Assembly (NCBI GenBank): GCA_964542875.1
Contig: CAZIWA010000052.1
Location: forward strand, 1 to 36,849
Reading direction: 5' to 3'
Length of the DNA stretch: 36,849 bases
From: CAZGOM01 sp964542875
GTDB taxonomy: Bacteria > Planctomycetota > Phycisphaerae > Phycisphaerales > Phycisphaeraceae
The notes beneath the pieces were generated by a model. It was not told the origin of the DNA. It made no database searches and saw only the letters and a list, made by a program, of their open reading frames with translations. Numbering within the stretch: the stretch's first letter is position 1; the number at the start of each line of letters is the position of its first letter. This document shows, in pieces, positions 30,710 through 36,849 of this stretch. The position numbers were made by a program, and so were the translations under genes.

Positions 30710-33304
30710 ATGGGGCGAGTTAAACGGCGGCGATCTAAAAAGTCCCTCTCGCTGGCGTTGGTGCTTGAAACCACCCTCGAAGTTCTTCTTATTTTCATCC
30801 TCGGTTTCACGCCCCTGGCATTTGGCACCGTTCATCCCTGGAGCAAGTTCATCTTCGTCAGCGCCTGTCTCGCCCTGGGCGTTGTCGGCGCCATTCTCTG
30901 CTTCCTGCCTCCGTCTCCCGAAGGGGAGGGCGATAAGCCCACCCCTCGCCTCACGCTGGAACTGTGTATCGGGCTCCTGTTCATGGGCCTGCTCATGCTC
31001 CAGACGATCCCGCTTCCAAAAGCATTCGTCGGCGCCATTTCTCCCGGCACCGTCACCCATCTGGAGCAGTGGCTTGCCCCAGGCCCCGTTCCCGATTGGA
31101 TCACGCTCTCCCTTTATCCAAACGCCACCCGGCTTGACCTTGCCATCATCACCAGCCTCTGCATCCTCTTCTGGGTGCTCACCACGCACTTTTCCTCCTC
31201 GGAAAAGATCCGCCGCGTCATCCTCGTCGCCGCGTTCATCGGCGGCATACTCGGCTTCATCGCCCTCGCCCACCAGATGCTTGGCCTTCGCAAGATCTTC
31301 GGCATCGTCACCGTCATCACCAACGCCACCAACGGCGGCGTTTTCGTCAACACCAACAACTTCGGCCAGTTCGCCCTCCTCACCCTCGGCCTCACCGCCG
31401 GCGCAGCCGTCTATCAGCAGCGCCGCGTCAAAGGCCTTGAACGTTCACTTAAAAAGCAACCTTCCGACGACACCATCCAGAAGCTCAAAGACCAGCGCAT
31501 CCTCCGCCTCATCCTCGTGGTGGGGGGGCTTATCCTCATCTGCGCCATTGCTGGCTCCACCTCCCGCGCCAGTTTCGTCGGCCTTGTCCTGGGCGCTCTT
31601 CTTTGCGGCATGTTCCTCGTCCGCAGGGTCACAAACCCCGTCACCCTCGGCGTCTGGTCCCTGGGCCTCATCGTCGTCATCTTCATCCTCTCGCTGACAT
31701 CCATCGAAACCGTTTTCGACCAGATCAAAGACGTCGACTCCGCCTTTGATTCCTTCAGCCACCGCACCCGCGTTGCCGGCGACCTCATCCGCGAGTGGCA
31801 GTCCGTTCCCATCTTTGGTGTCGGTGAAGGCACCCATGCTGTCGTCTACCCCGCCTTCCAGTCATTCCAGTCTGACCGTTTCATCGAATACGGCGATATG
31901 GATTACTTCCAGTTCCTCGCTGAAAACGGCCTCGTCGGCGTCGTGCTGCTCCTGGCCTTCTTCGTCACGGTGTTCTGGCGCACCATCAAAACCGTCACCG
32001 CGCATAAACACAGGCTCCAGGTTGTCGCCATTGGTCTTTCGGGCGGCCTCCTGGGCGTCGCCGTCGTCAGCATGACGGACTTCGGCCAGCGTTTCCCCGG
32101 TGTCTCTGTCTTCACCGTTCTCAGCATCGCCATGATCGTCAATCTCTATCGCCTTCGCGATGAAGAGGAAGAAGACGAAAAGAAGGCACAAGTCCAGGAA
32201 GTCGTTGAAGCTCCCGGCCGTCCCCTCAGGGTTCCGCACGTGGCCATCGCCGCGTTCCTTCTGGTCATCAGCCTTTTTGGCGTATGGGCATTCTTCTGTA
32301 ACTGGCAGGCATCCCGGTCCATGCGCGCCTATCAGGCCGCTGACCGTGCCTTGCGCGCTGTTCCCTTCCCAGCCAGCGTGGAGCATTACAAGCGTCGTCT
32401 TGACCATGCTCAGGCCGCCAACTTGTGGGAGCCCGGCAACGTCGTCCACGCCGCCAATTACGCAAACGCCCTCTGGCTCACGCTCTGCGACATCAACACC
32501 ATTGAAGACGGTATTCTCACCCGTGAGCCGCAGCTCACCAAGATCGCGCAGATCTATGATCGTGCCAACACCTCCCGCAGGCTTGGCCCGTCCTACGCCC
32601 GTCTCCCCAGCATCATGGGCTACATGGACGCCGTCCGTGGCAATAAGGACCAAGCCATCATGCTTGCGGACCTTTCCGTCCGGCTCAGCCATAGCGAAGC
32701 CTCCATCCTTTTTGATGCCGGCGCCGTTTACCTCATGTTCGGCCTTGAAAAGCGCGCCACCGACACTTTCGCCAATGCGCTCCTGTGCTCTTCCGGCACA
32801 TGGTTTCCCGACGTGCGCCGCCTGCTTATCGACAAGTCCTCCCGGCCCGATCTTCTCGTGGCTTCCATCCCCGACAGCATGGTCGTCTCCACCCTGGCTT
32901 ACCAGAACCTCACGGAGTCCGGCAGCAGCTACCCGGCCATCGTTGCCCCGCTTCGCCGGCTCTGCATCGCCACTCTTGAGGCCACCATCAAGGAATACCC
33001 CCGGCGCATGACTCCCGGCCGGTACTTTCTCCTCGCCCAGCTCTACTCCGACCAGGACCAGCCGGAAAAGGCACTGGCCATTCTTGAAAACGCAGTGGGC
33101 ATCCGCTCCACGACGGCGCAGCGGCTAAAGCTCCTCCAATACGTCCGGCTCGGCCGCTATGACGATGCCCTTGTCCTTGCTCAGCGCATCGAAACCGACA
33201 AGAACAATCCCCTCACCGACGCCATTCGCAGCCTCATGGCCCAGCAGGCCGCCTCCCAGCCTTCCGCCACCAAGCCGGCGGCCTCCCAGCCAGCCAAGCC
33301 CTGA
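30710..33304 (+). CDS. O-antigen ligase/polymerase-like membrane protein (Wzy_C) with C-terminal repeat domain
   Basis: An 864-residue protein. Residues 1-500 hold about 10-12 membrane helices. The large periplasmic loop includes FDSFSHRTRVAGDLIREWQS and PIFGVGEGTHAVVYPAFQ, then YGDMDYFQFLAENGLVGVVL, the Wzy/WaaL-type ligase signature with the catalytic-loop arginines and the late His/Asp-rich stretch. A final membrane helix near 520-540 leads to a soluble C-terminal region of about 300 residues built of helical repeats (YRAYQAADRALR-like, ILFDAGAVYLMFGLEKRATD, PEKALAILENAVG). Such TPR-tailed ligases are known in several phyla. With the OPX gene upstream it points to surface polysaccharide synthesis and export. 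The C-terminus is Ala/Ser/Pro/Lys-rich. Confidence 0.88.
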   Translation: MGRVKRRRSKKSLSLALVLETTLEVLLIFILGFTPLAFGTVHPWSKFIFVSACLALGVVGAILCFLPPSPEGEGDKPTPRLTLELCIGLLFMGLLMLQTIPLPKAFVGAISPGTVTHLEQWLAPGPVPDWITLSLYPNATRLDLAIITSLCILFWVLTTHFSSSEKIRRVILVAAFIGGILGFIALAHQMLGLRKIFGIVTVITNATNGGVFVNTNNFGQFALLTLGLTAGAAVYQQRRVKGLERSLKKQPSDDTIQKLKDQRILRLILVVGGLILICAIAGSTSRASFVGLVLGALLCGMFLVRRVTNPVTLGVWSLGLIVVIFILSLTSIETVFDQIKDVDSAFDSFSHRTRVAGDLIREWQSVPIFGVGEGTHAVVYPAFQSFQSDRFIEYGDMDYFQFLAENGLVGVVLLLAFFVTVFWRTIKTVTAHKHRLQVVAIGLSGGLLGVAVVSMTDFGQRFPGVSVFTVLSIAMIVNLYRLRDEEEEDEKKAQVQEVVEAPGRPLRVPHVAIAAFLLVISLFGVWAFFCNWQASRSMRAYQAADRALRAVPFPASVEHYKRRLDHAQAANLWEPGNVVHAANYANALWLTLCDINTIEDGILTREPQLTKIAQIYDRANTSRRLGPSYARLPSIMGYMDAVRGNKDQAIMLADLSVRLSHSEASILFDAGAVYLMFGLEKRATDTFANALLCSSGTWFPDVRRLLIDKSSRPDLLVASIPDSMVVSTLAYQNLTESGSSYPAIVAPLRRLCIATLEATIKEYPRRMTPGRYFLLAQLYSDQDQPEKALAILENAVGIRSTTAQRLKLLQYVRLGRYDDALVLAQRIETDKNNPLTDAIRSLMAQQAASQPSATKPAASQPAKP

Positions 33305-33567
33305 CATGACAGATTCTGCATCTGTACCGGGAGCGCCGGCGTCTCGCCGGCTCCTGATCGCTCACCTTCACCGATATAAGTGAGCTCTTCAGTCGCTACT
33401 CCCCCTGAATCTGCTCTCTCCGCTATCGCATTTGAATGGGGGGCCTGCGGCTGCCCCGGAATCTCGCTGGTTTTTCAAATCCCAATAGCACCGCCTGCCT
33501 GCGCCAACTATGTGATCCAACAGTTTTCATCCAAATGGGATTGCCCCGTTCTCTCCCTCATCTCCCC
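33305..33567. other. Gene-free stretch between the ligase-like gene and miaB
   Basis: Holds the GCCGGC hairpin at 33335-33351 near its start and a G6 tract around 33438-33443. Reading frames here are short and irregular. I see no gene. The miaB promoter candidate lies at its end. Confidence 0.5.
33335..33351. repeat. GCCGGCG hairpin after the ligase-like gene
   Basis: GCCGGCG at 33335-33341 pairs with CGCCGGC at 33345-33351 around TCT, flanked by GAG and CTC that can partly extend the stem. It starts 31 bases after the stop and has no T run. It is similar to the hairpin at 23296-23315 and may be a dispersed palindrome that also ends transcription. Confidence 0.5.
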
Positions 33568-33596
33568 GTGTCATTTCCGCCGGCTCGCGCTACAAT
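33568..33596 (+). promoter_or_regulatory. Candidate promoter of miaB, near-leaderless
   Basis: GTGTCA at 33568-33573 and TACAAT at 33591-33596 with 17 bases between. The -10 box is 12 bases before ATG 33609, so transcription would start within about 6 bases of the start codon. The spacer ATCCCGTCCACC contains no Shine-Dalgarno sequence. Confidence 0.5.
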
Positions 33597-33608
33597 ATCC
33601 CGTCCACC

Positions 33609-35204
33609 ATGACGCAAAACAGCACGACATCCCGCCCACTCACGGTCTACCTGGAAACCTTCGGTTGCCAGATGAACGTCCTGGATTCTCAGCTTGTCAA
33701 AGGCCAGCTCCAGGCGATGGGTTACAAATTCATTGATCAGTGGCAGCAGGCTGATGTCGTTCTCTACAACACCTGCTCTGTCCGTGAAAACGCCGAAAAC
33801 AAGGTCTACTCCCGCATCGGCGAAGTCGGTCTGCTCAAGAAGGAAAAGCCCGGCATCGTCCTGGGCGTCATCGGCTGCATGGCCGAACGCGACGGCGTTG
33901 ACATGGCCCGTCGCCACCCCCAGATCGACATCCTCTGCGGGCCCGGCGAGCTCGACAAGATTCCTCTCCTCATCGACAACACCATCAAGACCGACGCCCG
34001 CCAGCGAGGCGGCAAGTCCAACATTCACGCCGCGCTTCAAGGCAACACGCATCGCCGGTCCAGCACGCTTGCCGCCGCCGAAGACGAGCTTGAAATGCTC
34101 GATCTTTCCCGCAGCTTCTCGCCCGATGAGCTTAAAGGCTCCGCCTACGTCCGCATCACCCGAGGCTGCAACAAGTTCTGCACCTACTGCGTCGTGCCCA
34201 ACACCCGTGGTGCCGAAGTCCATCGTCCGCCGGACCACATCGTTGATGAATGCCGCAAGCTCGTCGAAGCCGGCGTCGTTGAGATCACCCTCCTGGGTCA
34301 GACCGTCAATCACTACCATTACGATCACGACGCCGCTGTCACCCTAAACGGTATTCAGCAGCCCCAGATTGGCGCAGTCATCGGCCACGCCGGGCCCAAG
34401 GTCACACTCACGGTGGACGGTAAAACCGTCACCCGCAGACTCACCACTTTCGCCCAGCTCCTGGCCCGCATCCACGATGAAATTCCGGACCTCCAGCGCC
34501 TCCGCTTTGTCACCAGCTTCCCGCGCGACTTTGGCGACGACATCCTCCAGGTCATGGCCGACCGCCCCCGCATCTGCCGCTATCTCCATCTTCCCGTTCA
34601 GTCCGGCTCGGATCGCGTGCTGAAGCTCATGAACCGCGGCTACCCCATCGCCGAGTACGACCAGCTTTTGGAGCGCGCCCGCAGAATCCTGCCCGACGTT
34701 ACCATCGCGTCCGACCTCATCTGCGGTTTCCCCACTGAAACCGAAGAAGACCACCAGGCCACCTGTGATCTGCTTCGCCGCGCCCGCTTTAAGAACTGCT
34801 TCATCTTCAAGTATTCGCCCCGCCCAGGCACCGCTGCTATCGACCGTTTCAAGGACGATGTACCGGACGACGTTAAGAAGCGGCGTAACAACGAACTGTT
34901 GGCCATCCAAAGCCAGATCAGCGCGGAAGTCCACGCCGGCTACATCGGCAAGACCGTGCGCGTCTTCGTTGAATCCGTCTCTGAAAAATCCATCAAGGCG
35001 CAAAGCGCCGGGGCAGGGGGGGGCACCATCCAGCTCGGCTGGGCCAAACCCACCACCCAGCTCTCGGGTCGCACCGATGGCGACCTCATCGTCTGCTTCG
35101 ACGGCGATGAATCCATGATCGGCTCCATCATCGACGTCAAAATCCAGCGCTCCGCCCCGTTGGCCCTCTTTGGCGCCGCTCTCCACGCCACTGCTGCCAA
35201 ATGA
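33609..35204 (+). CDS. miaB: tRNA-2-methylthio-N6-dimethylallyladenosine synthase
   Basis: A radical-SAM enzyme that adds the 2-methylthio group to i6A37 of tRNAs reading UNN codons. The 531-residue product has the UPF0004 domain with cluster ligands Cys20 (ETFGCQMN), Cys56 (NTCSVRENAENK) and Cys90 (IGCMAER), and the SAM cluster at Cys187, Cys191 and Cys194 (RGCNKFCTYC). The motifs TRGAE, SDLICGFPTET and KYSPRPGTAA follow, then a C-terminal TRAM domain. Between GQTVN and TTFAQLLARIHDEI there is an insertion of roughly 40 residues (about 236-280; HYHYDHDAAVTLNG onward), lengthening it beyond the usual about 440-480. NENAENK within the first domain favours MiaB over RimO or MtaB. Confidence 0.94.
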   Translation: MTQNSTTSRPLTVYLETFGCQMNVLDSQLVKGQLQAMGYKFIDQWQQADVVLYNTCSVRENAENKVYSRIGEVGLLKKEKPGIVLGVIGCMAERDGVDMARRHPQIDILCGPGELDKIPLLIDNTIKTDARQRGGKSNIHAALQGNTHRRSSTLAAAEDELEMLDLSRSFSPDELKGSAYVRITRGCNKFCTYCVVPNTRGAEVHRPPDHIVDECRKLVEAGVVEITLLGQTVNHYHYDHDAAVTLNGIQQPQIGAVIGHAGPKVTLTVDGKTVTRRLTTFAQLLARIHDEIPDLQRLRFVTSFPRDFGDDILQVMADRPRICRYLHLPVQSGSDRVLKLMNRGYPIAEYDQLLERARRILPDVTIASDLICGFPTETEEDHQATCDLLRRARFKNCFIFKYSPRPGTAAIDRFKDDVPDDVKKRRNNELLAIQSQISAEVHAGYIGKTVRVFVESVSEKSIKAQSAGAGGGTIQLGWAKPTTQLSGRTDGDLIVCFDGDESMIGSIIDVKIQRSAPLALFGAALHATAAK

Positions 35205-35243
35205 CCAAGCTCTGACGCATTGGATTCCGCCCAGACAAGCGCG

Positions 35244-35387
35244 CGGTACCATGCCGAGGCCCAAGCGAGCCCGCGAGCAGGAACCCGCGGTGCCGGTCAT
35301 TGTTAAAAGTCTCTTATTCTTCTGCGACCTCAATGGTCGCGGCAAGACATCTCCATCAACCCATCGAAAACCTCACTCCAGCGAGGT
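35244..35387 (+). repeat. Composite palindromic element, copy B
   Basis: Begins 40 bases after the miaB stop. Hairpin I: CGGTACC (35244-35250) with GGTGCCG (35289-35295), loop containing AGCGAG and GCGAGCAG. Hairpin II: GCGACC (35324-35329) with GGTCGC (35335-35340), loop TCAAT. Hairpin III: ACCTC (35370-35374) with GAGGT (35383-35387). AAGACATC follows hairpin II, as in copy A. It lies in the gene-free stretch 35205-35572. Beyond it I see only a TACAAT at 35523-35528 that may serve the next gene. A frame of 88 codons (35170-35436) runs through it but starts inside miaB and looks incidental. Confidence 0.68.
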
Positions 35388-35572
35388 ACATGCCTTTAAT
35401 ATCCAGGTTTTGATCAACTCACTTTTGACCGCCTGATCACCGGACAACACGCATGCGCGTTCTTTCATCAGAATGCAATTGGCCTCGCATTGCCTCCCGC
35501 TCCTTTGCCTGTCTCCTTGCCCTACAATAAGCATCTTCACCCACCAGCTTTTTCAAAACCGAGGATCGCCGC

Positions 35573-36849
35573 GTGACTCCCTCAAAATACTTCCGCCTCC
35601 TGCTTCTCCCGCTCTTGCTCATCAGCACTGCCTGTTCCACCGTCCGTACGCCCGATGAGCCCGGCACGCCCATCCCTGGCCAGGACCAGCCATCCAAAGC
35701 CCAGGCCACCCGCTTTGCCGATCCCGTCCTCACCGACTTCTCCCTGCGGGTTGATCTCACCCGCAAATACAACCTCCCGCTCATCCTCGCCAGCGCCCAG
35801 GCCGCTGCCACGCGCGTGCTTGATCACCCCAATGCCTGCATCAACGTTCCTTACGGCCTCCAATCCACCTTTGCCGAAGAAATACTTAACCGGGCAGGGG
35901 GGTTGGCAAATGCGCTCCCACCCGAGGAGCGCGCCAAGGAAACCACGCCCAACGACATCCTCCTCGTCAGTGTGCGTTCTTGGGCTGCGGATGAATCAAA
36001 CGCCCGCAAAATGATCGAGAACGGCAAAAAAGAAGGCTGGCTCATCGTCCTCTTTGCCCCCAAAGCCGGTCTGCCCCAAGACCTCACGCCCAACTTCCTC
36101 ATCGACAACGGCGGTTCCTCCTCACCCTCTGACCCGCCCGCCATCAATTCCCTCGCAAACATCATGAACGCCTGGATCTGGTGCGCCGAATACGCCTCCG
36201 CACTCACCCGCGACGGCAAATACCCCGGCATTCTCTACTCCGTCGCCATGGCTGGCGCCGAAGAACACAACAAGAAAATCCAGTCCAAAGACGGCCGCCA
36301 CTTCCTCGGCAACGCCCGTACCCCCGTCCCCAAAGGCTCTCTCGCCACCCTCTATCTCGCTTCTGTCGATCAACTCCTCACCAAGCTGGGAAACCCTGAA
36401 AGTCAGCGCCAGGTCGAAGCCGCGAGCACCGTCATCGCAAGGGAAATTAAATCCGGTCACGCCGTCATCGTCGCTTCCTGCACCCACTTCCTGATGGCGG
36501 AGGTCTTCCTCGATCTCAAGTCCCCCATGAAGCCCCTCCATGTCGTCTGGCGCGCCAAAAAGGCCTTTGCTGACAATGCCAAGCCCGATGACGTCGTCTT
36601 CTGGATCGGCTACATCGGCATGAGCACCAAGTACGAAAAGTATTTCGACGCCATCACCGCCACCGGCGCCAAGCTCGTCAGTAGTTACGTCTCGGATTCC
36701 GACTCCGCCAACAACGCTTCCAACCGCCTGGCCCATATCGAGCAGCACTGGGCGCCGCCGGACGCAGAGCTTGCCATTCCCTTCGCCCCAGGCTTCATGG
36801 CCCCCATCTCCGGCATCGACCAGGGCCTCATCTTCCGCATGGTCGATCA
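35573..36849 (+). CDS. Lipoprotein with two SIS-like (phosphosugar-binding) domains, runs off window
   Basis: An open frame of at least 425 codons from GTG 35573 to the window end. GAGGA at 35561-35565 precedes the start by seven bases. The N-terminus is a hydrophobic signal ending in STAC (Cys21), an acceptable but not ideal lipobox. Residues about 60-240 resemble the SIS family of uncharacterised phosphosugar-binding proteins: VPYGLQSTFAEEILNRAGGL near 92-111 (family pattern AEElfyRAGGL), NDILLVSV, VLFAPK, FLIDNGG, and AMAGAEEHN near 230. A second, more diverged unit starts near 280: IAREIKSGHAVIVASCTHFL, DDVVFWIGYIGMS, then APISGIDQGL at the edge. Sugar binding is inferred. SIS proteins are normally cytoplasmic, so a lipid-anchored one is unusual. 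Confidence 0.65.
   Translation, partial: MTPSKYFRLLLLPLLLISTACSTVRTPDEPGTPIPGQDQPSKAQATRFADPVLTDFSLRVDLTRKYNLPLILASAQAAATRVLDHPNACINVPYGLQSTFAEEILNRAGGLANALPPEERAKETTPNDILLVSVRSWAADESNARKMIENGKKEGWLIVLFAPKAGLPQDLTPNFLIDNGGSSSPSDPPAINSLANIMNAWIWCAEYASALTRDGKYPGILYSVAMAGAEEHNKKIQSKDGRHFLGNARTPVPKGSLATLYLASVDQLLTKLGNPESQRQVEAASTVIAREIKSGHAVIVASCTHFLMAEVFLDLKSPMKPLHVVWRAKKAFADNAKPDDVVFWIGYIGMSTKYEKYFDAITATGAKLVSSYVSDSDSANNASNRLAHIEQHWAPPDAELAIPFAPGFMAPISGIDQGLIFRMVD

Noticed and set aside
34344..35345. 333-codon frame on the - strand
   Set aside because: Antisense to miaB; its start falls within the palindromic element and it shows no domain.
36122..36748. 208-codon frame on the - strand
   Set aside because: Antisense to the GTG-started double SIS lipoprotein, which has a signal, a ribosome site and family motifs.

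Overview
The window is GC-rich bacterial chromosome with mostly housekeeping genes. It looks like a Gram-negative organism (lipoproteins, an outer-membrane polysaccharide export protein). The closest fit is Planctomycetota, probably Phycisphaerae. That assignment is an inference from the overall protein texture (paired Tim44-like/TerB-like proteins, a large TPR lipoprotein, an odd peptide-transporter operon, few Shine-Dalgarno sites); no rRNA gene is present to confirm it. No tRNA, rRNA, CRISPR array, prophage or transposase gene was recognised.

Layout. 1-4395 (+): the 3' part of infB, a DUF503 gene, rbfA, a degenerate endonuclease III-like protein with a histone H1-like tail, then hisG. 4396-4809 is a gene-free, less GC-rich stretch with nested hairpins, including copy A of a composite palindromic element. 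4810-9050 (+): a TIGR01777-type epimerase and a 1065-residue TPR lipoprotein, closed by a textbook terminator. 9212-12626 (-): a small membrane protein, argF, argB and a truncated haemoglobin; a gene-free stretch at 9635-10218 holds a three-hairpin RNA candidate. 12669-14303 (+): an NCS2-type permease.

14320-21006 (-) is a five-gene operon: membrane-tethered OppA, OppB, OppC with extra membrane segments, a single OppD ATPase, and a coiled-coil membrane protein of unknown role. 21108-25408 (+) holds two tandem paralogues with Tim44-like, zinc-ribbon and TerB-like modules. 25516-26800 (-) holds two tandem overlapping SGNH hydrolases. 26845-28833 (+): a small beta-rich protein and trpE. 28969-33304 (+): a thioesterase, a Wza-type export lipoprotein and an O-antigen-ligase-like protein with a repeat tail. 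33609-35204 (+): miaB, followed by copy B of the composite element. 35573-end (+): a GTG-started lipoprotein that appears to be a double SIS (phosphosugar-binding) protein and runs off the window.

Four sequence-level patterns cut across the genes. First, GCAGGGGGG occurs eight times on the + strand and not on the - strand, regardless of gene direction. Second, a TANAAT-like box sits 7-12 bases before the start codon of five genes that lack Shine-Dalgarno sites, suggesting leaderless mRNAs. Third, the two composite hairpin elements show compensatory base changes. Fourth, related GCCGGC hairpins recur between genes.
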